Positions 1 to 10,656 of a stretch of DNA of 64,000 nucleotides are shown here, one piece after another; the first letter of the stretch is position 1; each line of letters begins with the position of its first letter. The DNA lies in NCBI GenBank assembly GCA_033964015.1, contig CM066922.1:24980961-25044960 (forward strand), given 5' to 3'. Source of the DNA: Scolanthus callimorphus. Lineage: Eukaryota; Cnidaria; Anthozoa; Actiniaria; Edwardsiidae. Under the pieces are notes generated by a model, which did no database searches, was not told where the DNA came from, and saw only the letters and a list, made by a program, of their open reading frames with translations. The translations under genes were made by a program, and so were the position numbers.

Positions 1-128
1 GCTACTATGAAGATGTTTGGTTTCAGGATTCTGATTTTGAAAATCAAACTACGAGGTCAATGAAATTCTTATTTCTGGGAGACGAAAATCACGCTGAAGA
101 ATTGGAGTCATTGAAAAACACATCATAG
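1..128 (+). CDS. C-terminal end of an unidentified gene (partial)
   Basis: Reading from base 3, the frame is open from the window edge for 41 codons to a TAG at 126-128. The peptide is rich in Asp/Glu and aromatic residues, including the stretches EDVWFQDSDFENQ and KFLFLGDENHAEELESL, which looks like real coding sequence rather than random AT-rich DNA. I do not recognise the protein. A candidate polyadenylation signal AATAAA lies at 567-572, which would give a 3' UTR of roughly 440 bases interrupted by a C34 tract. It could be the last exon of a gene lying to the left, or a chance frame; the upstream sequence is outside the window. Confidence 0.4.
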   Translation, partial: YYEDVWFQDSDFENQTTRSMKFLFLGDENHAEELESLKNTS

Positions 129-414
129 AAATTTTCCAAAATTAATCAAAGCCCAGTACGATTTTTAGTTTGCAAATGCTACACCACAGACCACAGCATC
201 CGCTTTTTATGCGCCCAAAGCTAGTAAAGTTATTTAGTGTTGTAGACCAAAAAACACTTTGTCTACAAAGGCATCAGGTTAAATCAGGAGCAGATCAGGA
301 GAGAGTTTTAGAGTGAGCTTGCTCGAATTTTTTTCGGCACCAGCTTTGCTTGCGCGTTATTTTTTTTCTACAATGTAGGTCAGAGGCTTGCTCGATATTT
401 TTTTTGGGAATAAG

Positions 415-448
<34 letters not shown>

Positions 449-1325
449 ATCAAGTATCAAATGGTCCGTCCCTTAAATTGACCCATTGTTTTCCGGGTGC
501 TCTGATTACCCTTTAAAGTACTGAGCTTCTTTCCAGAACTTTCTTGCTTAAATGCTTTTAAGCTTAAATAAATGTTTCTACTATAGCTTACGCTAATGTC
601 TAGGATGGCGCCTTATAAGGTCCTATAAGCGCCTTAGGTGGCCGGGGGCCCTGACAGATCTTAGCGCCGGCAGGGCGCTTCATTTGAACAATTCTAAGGA
701 CGAGGCATTAGTTGCAGCCTCCCTTTGGTAGCAGGTTCCAAGTTCTAATAGTTCTAGGAAAAAAAGAGTAGTTATAACTGTCAATATTATAGACTGGAGC
801 TGGAAATAGTGGTCTGAGTTTCTTCTTGAAGGTCTAGGATTAAGTACGACACATGGAGGAAAGACAATGTTCACTAAGTTGTTCCGGATTTTGTAAAATA
901 GACATAGTTGACTTCTAGAGTGTCCCAGTTCAGGGATGCAATGAGTTCAGACGTGCTTGCTCTTTGATGGTGACTGTAGGTGTTCGTTGCAAGATATATA
1001 TGAGGAGCACAATTTTACGGTTTACCTGTGTTACTGTTAACTTGTTGCCAGTCCCACTCGTTATTTTATTTTCAACATGGCGGCCACGTGGGTGAAATTC
1101 TGATGCAACAGAACGCAACAAAGATTACTCTAGCTCCCTTCATGCTGCTTTTTGAATGGCTAGATGATTAAGACTTTGAGGAGTAAGAACTTCTGGCCTG
1201 TGCATTAACTAATATTGTGCCATCCCCGATGAACTAACGCAGAAATAGTAGCTGTTGTCAAGCGGAGAAGTTTCGTTGTTGATTTCTTCCGTTTGGTCTT
1301 GTAATACTTAAAGTAAGGGTCTAAA
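129..1325. other. Intergenic region upstream of YRDC
   Basis: No convincing exon. It holds a C34 homopolymer at 415-448, a block at about 300-415 resembling the stretch at about 6650-6780 (both with the GCTTGCGCGTTATTTTTTTCTA type of sequence and AGGTCAGAGGCTTGC), and a fragment at 470-515 resembling the interior of the TTAA elements at 59111 and 62763. The YRDC promoter should lie in the last few hundred bases; no clear TATA box was seen next to the start. Confidence 0.5.
415..448. repeat. C34 homopolymer
   Basis: An uninterrupted run of 34 cytosines. Other long G/C runs are at 3797-3816, 6514-6532, 15303-15326 and 32585-32604. The true length is likely to be uncertain in any assembly. Confidence 0.95.
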
Positions 1326-4300
1326 ATGCGTCCCAACATCGTAATGCTCGACCAAACCGGTAAGCAACATAAACTTGATATTCTATAAATAATACAGCAG
1401 CAACCCTAGAGTAAAGTGTTTGAATTTTTAAGTTATCAGGTTATGGTCAGTCTGATGTCTGTCAGGCTCGGATGACTATGTTGTGTTTACGGGAACCTAC
1501 CGGTAGGTTGGGATTCATGTTACTCAATCTAGGTTGGTTATGAGATGTGTTTTGCACTTAAGTTGTACTCAGTTCATCTGTCAACGGATATTATCTTATA
1601 CCTCTTCCTTAGCTTCTTGAAAGCTGGCTTCAAATCTTCAATGAATTGCATAAAAGTAAAATGTCTACAACCATGTGAATCACGTTTTGGGCTCTCTGTT
1701 CATTTAAAATGTTTTTCGCTTTAAATAGGTTTGAACCTCACAAGAACAGCTAAAGTAAAAAGATAAAAATACTGTTATTTGTCAGCCATTTACAGAATCG
1801 GTTTGTTCTTATAGACAAGCATGATTGGTGGCCTTTTTGTTATTCATGTTTAAAATTTCTGTTTGTTGTGGCACTCAAATTTACAAAACTATACAACAGA
1901 TTAACAGTTTCAAGTGAGCGCTAGAGAGAGCTCAAAATGGCTGTGTGTCTTGTGATCTCTGCGTATAAAGACGCGCTGACGCAAAACTGTCATCACATGT
2001 CCTTTTACAGTACCTTGGTTGAGTGCTCTCAACCAAGCCACCTAGGTTGGATGTCCTTTGTATTTGTTGGCATTTCTGATGTTTCTCAGAGATGTTTATA
2101 CTAGTCACTTGCCAACCTAGGTTGAGTAGAGGTTTCTACCGAGGTTAGAAACATTAGTCTAAACACAACATTAAATAGCCCTGTTTCAAACGTCAATGTT
2201 TTGCTGCATAGAATCTAATTCAGCCGATTGTTTTTCTCCATATGGACAACCAAAGGACAGGTAAACAAATTTGCATTCCCTTTTGTTCTGGAATGCTCCA
2301 TCTAGATTGATTCACATTTTGCACTAGACAAAGTGTCCTCTATCTTTATGCTGCAAATGAAATTTGTAATCAACGTTTGAAGTGGGCCTTAGATACATGT
2401 AGAATCCAAGGCACTCCTCCTGTTTGTGTAGTGCTTAATATAATGCTTCCTTTCTGTGAAAACTTCATTCCATAAAGCTGTAATTCCAAAAAAAAAAAAA
2501 CTACCCCCATCCATCTGGAGTTTCCAATTACCTCTGTGGTGGGGGTATGGAGAATTTTTCTGGAACTGCAAGTTTCTCTCCCTCACTAGCCGCCAGCCTA
2601 AGAGAGGTGTAAATCACTGCTCGCATGGAACATTGGAAAGTATGTTTTTAGCAATTTTAGAAGATGGAAATACAGAATTTTAATTGAGAAGTTTCAGCCT
2701 TCAAAAAGACGACTGGTTTCCGGTTGTAGTAAGCATTCCAAAGATAGATATTGACTATTTAGGCATCAGATTGGTCTTGTAAACAAAAATGACCTAAAAA
2801 TTTAAAACTGCTAATGAGAAGCAACTAAAAATGGTGTGCAGCGTAGCTAAGGGGGCCTTGGGTGCCTGTGACCCCCATTTTTAGAAGAAAAATACAGTAA
2901 ACATTAAGAAAAAATCGGAAAGCTGGAAAAGGGCACCATACATTTTGTACAGATGTGACCCCCCTCAAATCCTGGCTATGCCCCTGGTGTGATGGTGTTT
3001 TGATCTTAATCTGGTGATTAATTGTATTTGTTCACAGGAGATGAAGACATACAAGAATACATATCCATGGCTGTACAGTCTCTTAAGCAGGGTTATGTGA
3101 TAGCTTTGCCAACTGACACCATATATGGAATAGCTGCCTTAGCCCAGAGCACTGGTGCAGTCCAGAAATTATATGAAATTAAGAAAAGACACCAGGAGAA
3201 ACCAATAGCAATATGTGTTGGCAAAGCAGATGATGTGAAAAGGTAATTTAGCTCTACTGACCCAGCAGCCTGTGGGTTTGCTCCTCTCTTAGCAGACCTG
3301 TCAGAACTAGCCACCAACTGCCAGAGCTCCAGCAGCTACCGGTACTTAAAATTTGATTGCGGGCTACTTTGTGCCAAATATGTTTGTTAATCACCTCATT
3401 GTTTTCAAAAATAAAATAAAAACTGGAATCCTTAAATTGTAGATCCTCTTCAAAATCTTCCAGCTCTGCGCCTGTGTCAGAATTGGCTTAGCGAGGAAAC
3501 TAACTTGTTGCCTTGAAGCTACAAAATTTTCATGTTTGGGCATCAGTTTTTCTTTTGCAGCGGGCTACTTTTTTTAGTAGCCACCTACTTCAACAGTCTG
3601 ATGGAGCTCTGTCTTAGGAAAGTGAGCAAGGGAGAATCTTGCCAAAAAGTGGCTGTATCTCATTCATATCAAGGTTGTGGCACATCATGACTATTTACAC
3701 TCATGCATGCTCAATTGAAAGTCAAATGGAATTGTTTGCAGTAGTTTACTTCCCTCATCTGCCACTTCTCATAGCAGGGTCAGGCACCATGGAGACGGGG
3801 GGGGGGGGGGGGGGGGAACTGGGCCACAGTTTTGAAAATATTTCTCCAATTCTTCTGGCGCTTCTCGAGAAAACTAAAAAAAGTTATACAGTACTTGCTA
3901 GGCTAATAAAATTGAGGCTGGATGAGGCTCTTTGGTAATTGCAATCAGAATCTCCACCCTAATAGATAACTCTAGCAATCATTTATCATATTTATTTTTA
4001 TTTCTGATGAATTGCTAGGTGATTAGTGAATTTTGAAAGTTGTATAGAAGGTGCAGATTATTTCAAGCAATGATGTACATAATATAGAGAACCCCAGTAC
4101 AAATGTTCTTAATCAGTAAAACATGCACAGCAAGCTTTACTAAACATGAAAGATATTACCTAATAATTGTGATTTAACTCCAGATGGGGGAAAGTGACCG
4201 TCAGTGATGAGGTTCTGCATGATTTGCTACCTGGCCCAGTGACGCTTGTATTTGAGAGGACAGATGAGCTCAATCCTGGCCTAAACCCTGGGACGAGACT

Positions 4301-7300
4301 GGTTGGGATCCGAATACCCAATCATCAGTTTGTGCATCAGTTGTCCATTGTATGTACAGAGCCATTAGCTTTGACTAGTGCTAATCAGAGTTCAGAACAA
4401 AGCAGCCTTAAAGTAGAGGTGAGAGGATTTAAACTGTTTTCAACAGAAGTAGAGATTATTTAATGTTTGTGTGCTGTTTGTTTATTTTATAATATTTTGC
4501 CAATAAGAATTAATATAGCAATGCAAAAACATCCAATGCAAATATTTGACAATGATGATCAATGATTATAAAAATTGGGGCTAGACCCCAATTTATTGCT
4601 TAGAGCAGATTTCACATGACTGTCATGACTGACATGACTGTGCGATTGCATTGCGTTCTCATTAGAGTTTTTCTGTATCCTCTGTTTTTCAGAGGCCTCT
4701 GTGATTCAGTGACTGAGCACATAAACATATTTTGAATGGAGCTAATTGGTGTAACAAGTAATTAAACTTCCATGCGTTGAAATCATTATTCAATGTGCGG
4801 CGGCGAGATAACAAAAAGACATGATTCAACCAGTTCCTAATTTTCTTTTTTCGATACTATTTTCTTGTGGAAGACTTCAGAAAACATCTACAGAAATGTT
4901 CCTCCTCCACCTGTGCCACCGATACATATCTTGGTTCTAGCCATACAGCGTGTTATTCGTCTCCTTGCACAACTCGGCCTGCCAGTGCACAATTTTAAGT
5001 CGAAGTTACGACGAGAATGCGTGGAAAATTCGACAGCCAAATGTCTGGAACCCGGAGCGGGGGACTCTTCTATTTTCTCCAGATAGTTAGAGGTCCGTTC
5101 TAGCAAATAAAGCAAATCACACTTGTTGGTAGCCTGAGTTTCAGACGTATTTTCCGTCGTAAAACATACAAGAGAAAATTACGAGGTAAAATACGTCTTG
5201 GTACTTTTAGGGAATCCTTTTTAGGGGTGTAAATCAACTAAGCGACGCCATGTTTGGTACCTTTTAGGCTAAAATTGAAAGTTCCCGACGGGCACCCCCG
5301 CCCCCAAATAGGGGGGTGTCTGGAATGTGCTAGTTGCTCGCCCTGGCAATTTTTGGCTCTTGACAGGAGAAACTCCGGGCAGCTTATCGCGAATTATACA
5401 ACGAATAAGAGTAGATGTCGAGGCGCGTGTATGGGACCCACTGAATCCTAGAAGGCGTGTAAGACGCACATGACCATATTCGCTTTGTTTTCATGATAGA
5501 GTTTTACTCTGCTTCTTGTGGCTAAGGAATTGCAGCCAGCAATTTGGCATATTACTCAGTAATGTCAGCGATACGATCTACGCGATCATCCCCATTTGAT
5601 ACCAACATTATTTTCATCGGTACGTAGATGGATAGACGAAAATAGATGGGAAAGGCAGAGAAACGAATTTGAACAGTTTCCCAATGCTGTCTGGACAGTC
5701 GCAATTCAAATAAACTGCCCCCAGGGTGAGTTACAGGGATTGTTCTACAGGCGAGATCGACGATTTCACTTCCTCGACTTTAACGCTGTCGTTGACAATG
5801 ACGGTTATTTTAGGTTTGTGAAAGGTGGTTTTCTCGGGCACGCAACTGATGCGGAGACATTCGGGCGTCTACCTCCGATGGGCTTCCACCTGCAGCTCCC
5901 TTTCCCCCCGAGATGTTTATCTCCTAGCAGATGGCGGATATCCTGACATCGAACCACTTCTGGCGCCTTTCAAGCGTCCTAGAGGGCGGCATGCACTTGT
6001 GCCTCGCGCGCTAACATAGAATCGGGACGAGCGAAACTACATGTAGAAAATGGCATAGGACATATTCCAATTCATTGCAGCGTTCCTCGAATTTAAGAGC
6101 GGGAAGATTTTCATTACAGAAGCAGTTTGCGTGTTTGTTTACGTATGTTGTAGTCGCCCTTACAAATAGGCGCCGTACTTTAATAACGCGCACACGGAAA
6201 GGTTTGCGCCAGTACTGTAATGTGAAAACAGGCAAAAGGCAAAGAATTATCATATATAAAGTATATTATGTTACGTTACATTAATTTTATCGGTAAATTG
6301 TCATCCAACGCTTTTGAAAAAAGTTAAAAGTGTCTTGTCACGGTGGCGTTCAGCCATACGTTCAGCCTCCTGTCTTATCATGAACCGTTCAGAATTTAAA
6401 AACAAAGGATGGCGTCGGATTTTCTCTTGTTGTATCTCGCTACGTACGGCGCATGATTAGACCCGTCAACTGGGTAAATAGAGTCTAGTGATGACGGAAT
6501 CTCGGCGGGGGGAGGGGGGGGGGGGGGGGGGGCACTTGGGCCTGGTGGCTGGATTTCGCATAATTCTTCCGAAGCTTCATTATTCATAGGATCTGCGTTT
6601 TCTGTCTTCCTGGTCTCTTCCGCCGTGTGGGACGGACCATTTAATATTTGATAGGGGAGAGGCAAATTTTTTTGGGCTCGAAATTTTTTTCGCGTCCAGT
6701 TTTGCTGCTCCATTTTTTACCATAGAATGTGACTGTGCTTGCGCGTTATTTTTTTCTAGGTCAGAGGCTTGCAAGAAGTTATGCACGAGTGATCACAATA
6801 GTTCACCACAATTAAGCGAACAAAAGATCGAGGCATTTGCATAATAGCACAGACCCTCTGTCTTTCACACCTTAGCACAGAGGATACAGAAAAACTCTAT
6901 TGGCTACTCGTTTTTCTCAGCCAATCAAATTCTGTAGTAAATACAATTGTGTAATTACTTAGTAATTGGTTCGGCTTGCAATTGGCTGGAAAAAAAAAAG
7001 CCATTTAGGAGTAAGTCGTGATTTCTCTCGATTCTGATTGGCTAGTGATTGCTCAATTGCAATTGTTTTCACGACAGTCATGTGAAAACCGCTCTATTTG
7101 TGGGTGCTGAGCATGAAATCCCTTTAACATTGTTTCTCGTTAGGAGTTCAAGTCACTTTGGCCTCAGCTCGACCTGATAGTTGATGGAGGTCTTCTTGGC
7201 CAGACATCAGAGTGTCGACAAGGTTCAACTGTTATCAACCTTTCTGTTCCTGGACAGTTCAGTATCATACGAGAGGGCAGGTAAAATGTTACTCGAAGCA

Positions 7301-8697
7301 ATGAAAAAGGGGTGGCGAATGGTCGTTTGGAAATAGACCTCCTCAGCTTGGGCATACTTCTTTCCCATTTCAGATCATGTGGCATTCCCCTAAGTATTCT
7401 GTCTTTCTTTTTCTGTAACGCACTGAAGGATCATGAATATGGAAGCATCCCAAAACAAGAAATATTATTCAAATGAATGCCACGTGATCTGAAATGGGAC
7501 AACATTACGCCCAAACCGAGGAGATCTATTGCAGAATTTCACAAAATTTTCTAGCGATTTTCGAATCTCAGGTTCGTAGAGAGCTGCCTCTTAATGAACA
7601 ACCTCGTTTTCTAACAAATGAACGAAAATACAGTGAATGTATTCAGAAGGAATATTTGATTGTCTCGATCTCGATTTTTTAGGCTTGATATTGCTGTCTT
7701 GGAAAATCTCGCATTTACCATTCGCCACACCTTAAACAGAAATCAAGCAAGAAGGAGAGCAGCTAGGTTCGTGAAAAACTGTTACATCAGGGAACCAGGA
7801 ACTGTGACGGGCCAACTTAAAGACCTTAAATGGCCCTCCCTTGAAATAAGGAGGAAGATTGCCAGACTATAGATCTCCCTGTCAATCTTCTCAGGCAATC
7901 CACACGCAGAACACGTTTCCCACACCCAGAGATTTACTAACCTATACTCATCCACCAACATCCGAAAATTCTGCTTTCTAACTCGCACACTTAAAGAATG
8001 GAACATGCTGCCCAACTACATCATTGAGGCACCAACTCTTCACAAATTTAAAGAAATGATAAGAAGCGAGCTGTCTAGTGCTCATTAACATTATTTATAT
8101 TATTTTTGTTTATTTTTGTTTTAATTTCTTACATATCCGCTACAGATGCTAACGCTTTGCGGATTACACTCTTTTTTTATAAGAACGTCTAATTTTCAGT
8201 CGAGGCTGGGCCGTTCTTATTTTTGGAGAAGTTTGAGGCTGGAAATGTTCTTACAGATGTTCTTACATTTCAGTGACGTTGGAACCTGAAATATGATAGA
8301 TCTTATGGAAGGATGAAAACCAATGAAGTATTTAAGAGAGTTTTATTAATTACAATATTGAAGGTCGTTATTATTAACACATTTGATTCTGGATTTTAGA
8401 ACGCATCACTGAAAATAAATCTATTTTGCTCCTATCTGAGGCTCAGGCATGTTCTTAGCATGTTCTTAAAATTTGGGTAAATTTCACGCTGAACGTTCTT
8501 ATAAAAAAGGTCCTATTATATATAAATAAATATATAAAAGAAGAGTGTACAAAATCCAGACTAACCAGAAATCCACCCACTTGTGCTTAAAAAGTTAAGC
8601 CACCCTTAAAACACCCGTGCTTTTTTTCCACAGTGCCTATCAACAAACAGTTGCTTTGCTGGAGGGAAAGCACGGACTACACAATGCTGACAGATAA
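1326..8697 (+). CDS. YRDC: YRDC, threonylcarbamoyl-AMP synthase, five exons
   Basis: Makes threonylcarbamoyl-AMP from threonine, bicarbonate and ATP, the first step of tRNA t6A37 synthesis. Exons: 1326-1359, 3038-3242, 4184-4418, 7144-7280, 8634-8697; all introns are GT-AG and phases match (1, 2, 0, 2), giving 224 residues. The YrdC/Sua5 motifs are in order: PTDTIYG (residues 36-42), the basic KKRHQEKP stretch, LLPGPVTLVF (94-103), VGIRIPNH (120-127), SAN (145-147), then GSTVINLSVPG and a short C-terminal helix ending LLEGKHGLHNADR. Start chosen as the ATG whose 34-base exon splices in phase to exon 2. The protein is shorter than human YRDC (279 residues, as I recall) and lacks its long N-terminal extension, so mitochondrial targeting is not evident unless another first exon exists. 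Introns are filled with transposons. Identification is strong; the first exon is the least certain part. Confidence 0.9.
3797..3816. repeat. G20 homopolymer in YRDC intron 2
   Basis: Twenty uninterrupted guanines within intron 2 (3243-4183). The rest of that intron shows no recognisable element. Confidence 0.95.
5047..5325 (+). mobile_element. Diverged copy of the CCGGGGGG-ended element
   Basis: Shares a long, mostly collinear stretch with 36680-37034, including GTCCGTTCTAGCAAAT, AAATCACACTTGTT, AAAATACGTCTTG and ATCAACTAAGCGACGCCAT, and ends in the same GCACCCCCG..CCCCAAATAGGGG pattern. The left arm is shortened. It sits inside the DDE transposon at 4664-6898, so it is a third layer of insertion. 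Confidence 0.65.
5596..6019 (+). pseudogene. Broken DDE_Tnp_4/Harbinger-like transposase fragment
   Basis: The frame from 5596 reads FPNAVWTV, then FHFLDFNAVVDNDGYF and a GGFLGHATDAETF segment. A one-base shift in a run of C's near 5906-5911 moves the reading to DVYLLADGGYPDIEPLLAPF, ending at a TAA at 6017-6019. This is the order seen in DDE_Tnp_4 domains: the first Asp strand, VVD..G, the G..hDa.tf turn, and the LaDgGYp block with the second Asp. The first catalytic Asp would fall in WTVAIQI, where it appears to be Ala. N- and C-terminal parts are missing. Frameshift, lost Asp and truncation all indicate an inactive remnant. Confidence 0.7.
6514..6532. repeat. G19 homopolymer
   Basis: Nineteen uninterrupted G's preceded by GGGGGGA. 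Read on the minus strand it yields a proline run, which explains an apparent proline-rich open frame there that I do not regard as a gene. Confidence 0.95.
7333..7528. mobile_element. Foldback element in YRDC intron 4
   Basis: Inverted arms of about 55 bp, left part AATAGACCTCCTCAGCTTGG and right part CCAAACCGAGGAGATCTATT, both continuing into ATTTCAGATCA/TGATCTGAAAT. A related half-copy (GAATGCCACGTGATCTGAAT) occurs at about 10689-10708. Confidence 0.65.
7494..7737. repeat. Dispersed repeat, copy 1
   Basis: Contains ACAAATGAACGAAAATACAG, GAATGTATTCAGAAGGAATA and AAAATCTCGCATTTACCATT. Related stretches are at about 25855-25990 plus 26430-26530 (same orientation, interrupted) and 42780-42990 (opposite orientation). 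Boundaries are by eye. Confidence 0.45.
7738..8088 (+). pseudogene. Non-LTR retrotransposon reverse-transcriptase C-terminal remnant
   Basis: One frame reads NQARRRAARFVKNCY, QLKDLKWPSLEIRRKIARL, a TAG stop at about 7870, then FTNLYSSTNIRKFCFLTRTLKEWNMLP and ends SELSSAH with TAA at 8086-8088. The RRAARFV..L..L.W..L..RR..RL pattern followed by F..R....WN.LP is typical of the 3' end of CR1/L2/Jockey-type ORF2. The upstream part is missing, so it is 5'-truncated and dead. Confidence 0.75.
8167..8547. mobile_element. TA-flanked MITE (CACTCTTTTTTTATAAGAAC ends), copy 1
   Basis: Begins CACTCTTTTTTTATAAGAAC after TA (8165-8166) and ends AAGAGTG before TA (8548-8549). It aligns end to end, in opposite orientation, with the copy at 35347-35712; shared interior strings include GCTCCTATCTGAGGCTCAGG and AATATTGAAGGTCGTTATTA. 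A short AT-rich stretch interrupts the right terminal repeat. It sits in YRDC intron 4. Confidence 0.85.
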
Positions 8698-9395
8698 CAC
8701 AACACCGAGCATAAGTAACCCAATGGACAACAAGCATTTCTCTTACAATTACAGCAGCCACTTCATGTTTCCCCCCACAGGGGATTCGAACTTTTAGGAA
8801 CTCAAACTAGATTTCCTGTATTAAGACAGAAAGGAGAAACTACTAAAATCGGCAAGTCCCAAGTTAACTTAGTGTATTAACTTCTTCTTACTTTATTTAT
8901 AATTCGGCTAGATCGCCGAAAACATTTGTCAAAACATGCAAATTTTGGAGAACCGTTGTATCTGCAGGCCATCGTCGGCTTTGTTTTGGCTCCAAGAGCC
9001 TGGCACTAGCAACACAGGTAACCCACATTGACGAAAGCAACGCAATTGTGAAAATGATAAGTAACTGTTTGGCTTCGATTGGCTTGAGCGACGAAAAGAA
9101 AGAAGACGCGGCGAGACACTTTGGCATTGCATTGGTTTAAAGCTGAAATTGCATTTGGTCAGCCAATCACATTCTTGTCCTAGTGCAGTCGCCTGGATTT
9201 GTTTAGAGGGAAGCCAGGCGAGTGCACTTGGTGAAAGAGGGAGGGTAAGGATCGGATTGGCTCAGATGGACAAAAATTGTTATTGCTATTTTTAGTAGCA
9301 CATTTTCATTGTTTCTATGTGTGTTTGTGTGCCGCTAGACGAAGGCTGGAAATAGAACCACAAGCTGTTGTTGCTAGGGCGTGGAGTTAATGCTT
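8698..9395. other. Sequence downstream of YRDC, no gene seen
   Basis: Should contain the YRDC 3' UTR. I found no coding pattern; open frames here are short and have no family resemblance. Confidence 0.4.
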
Positions 9396-9707
9396 AAGCC
9401 CGGTTTCCATATAGCCGTCGCAACTGTCGTGAACAAAGTTGTTCTGCTCCAATTGCGACTGGTGCGACTATATGGAAACCTGCGGTGTTGGCGACTTCTG
9501 CAACACTCTGCGACTCTTGCGACTTGTGTTGCAGTAATCGTCCGTGTTCTATCTCTGCGACAGCTGCAGTTTTGTGACTGCTGTTACTGCTACTAAGCGA
9601 AATTTCAATGGGAACTTTTGGTTGCGATTGCTGCGATTGATATGGAAACCAGTGTGTGGCAGTCGAAGTTTGTTCACAACTGCTGCAACTATATGGAAAC
9701 CAGGCTT
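9396..9707. mobile_element. Inverted-repeat element (GGTTTCCATATAG ends)
   Basis: Left end AAGCCCGGTTTCCATATAG, right end CTATATGGAAACCAGGCTT; between them are many short GCGACT/TTGCGAC motifs and two further inner copies of TATGGAAACC. Flanked by TTA/TA, suggesting a TA target. Confidence 0.65.
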
Positions 9708-10507
9708 TATATTGCGCTCAGCAGTGCCCTAAACGGGGGAGACCTGTAAGTCTCTGTTCAATTTTATGGTAAACGTGTTTCTAAACATAGGCCATTTTCT
9801 GTTGGGGACGGGGCTAATACTATGTGGGTTTTGTCACTTGCTCTCATAATCCTCCGCCAAATATGAACCATATTTCCAGGGGTCAGCCTTTTTGAACCGG
9901 GTGAACCATATTACCAGGGGTCAGCCTTTTGAACCGGGCGTAAAACTCTGTTACAGACCTGTACCCATAACTTGCACCTAATGCAAATATTACAAATACA
10001 CTGGCACACAATGTCGGTTTAGGACATTAATTTTATATATACAATTTTAACATGCATTGTTATATAATTTTAACATACATTATTCGATGTATAGAGCTGA
10101 TTTCATATGACTTTGGAAAGGGCCGCGACAAAGTTGTGTCGCACCGCGACCGTGACCGTGCCGCGACTACGCGGGTTCATTTCGTATCTACAGCAGGCCA
10201 GGTTCCATGCCGCTCCGTGTCGTGGCACTTCTCACCGTCATACGAAATCTGTTCTTTATCACATGCACATCGCGAAACGTTATTTTGAAATATGAATAAA
10301 TACCGAAATATACGTAAACAATGGTCGCCGGGCTTGTATATGTTTTTCTATACCTAGTTAGGGAAGCGGTCAAAGCAACGGTATCCAGTTTAGGGTATCC
10401 CATCCGAGACCCACAACCTGTTCGATTACATTGCCCCGAGGAGATACAAAATTTTATCTCACGAGTGAGCGGTTCTGTTTATTATATAAACATCAATGAA
10501 ATACAAT
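9708..10507. other. Intergenic, no gene seen
   Basis: Contains a direct duplication GAACCATATT.CCAGGGGTCAG at about 9863 and 9903. No exon pattern recognised. Confidence 0.4.
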
Positions 10508-10509
10508 GA

Positions 10510-10656
10510 AAAACACTTCTTTACTAGAATATCGGGAAAACAGTATGTTATGCGGTCCCTCGACCGCTGATGTTTCCGCTTCGGGAAACGTCAGCGGTCT
10601 CGGAAACCGCAAAACATACTGTTTTCCCGAGATTCCTGTAAATAAGTGTTATATGG
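10510..10656. repeat. Near-perfect palindrome (hairpin)
   Basis: The left arm includes ATCGGGAAAACAGTATGTTA then GCGGT; the right arm includes ACCGC then AAAACATACTGTTTTCCCGA. An inner arm pair CCGCTGATGTTTCC/GGAAACGTCAGCGG closes around a short CGCTTCG loop. It is one of several hairpins with unrelated arm sequence but a similar design (21425, 28252, 45320). Confidence 0.75.

Larger units (their letters stand above)
4664..6898 (+). mobile_element. Degraded DDE transposon (PIF/Harbinger-like), 2235 bp
   Basis: Perfect 22-bp terminal inverted repeats beginning AGAGTTTTTCTGTATCCTCT, flanked by a 3-bp duplication ATT (4661-4663 and 6899-6901). Inside is a broken transposase of the DDE_Tnp_4 type (5596-6019). 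A 3-bp target duplication fits PIF/Harbinger; the sequence is ATT rather than the usual TWA, so the superfamily is a tentative call. It also carries a diverged copy of the CCGGGG-ended repeat at about 5047-5325 and a G19 tract at 6514-6532. It is probably immobile. Confidence 0.75.
4603..7094. mobile_element. TA-flanked MITE interrupted by a larger transposon
   Basis: Left end GAGCAGATTTCACATGAC after TA at 4601-4602; right end GTCATGTGAAAACCGCTC before TA at 7095-7096. The intact relative at 25287-25526 (240 bp) shares ends and interior, including AATTGGTTCGGCT and GATTGGCTAGTGATTGC. This copy is split at 4663/6899 by the 2.2-kb element described next; removing that insert leaves about 254 bp. 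TA duplication and size suggest a Tc1/mariner-type non-autonomous element (inference). It lies in YRDC intron 3. Confidence 0.75.

Noticed and set aside
6396..6713. Proline-rich minus-strand frame
   Set aside because: Created by the G19 tract inside a decayed transposon.
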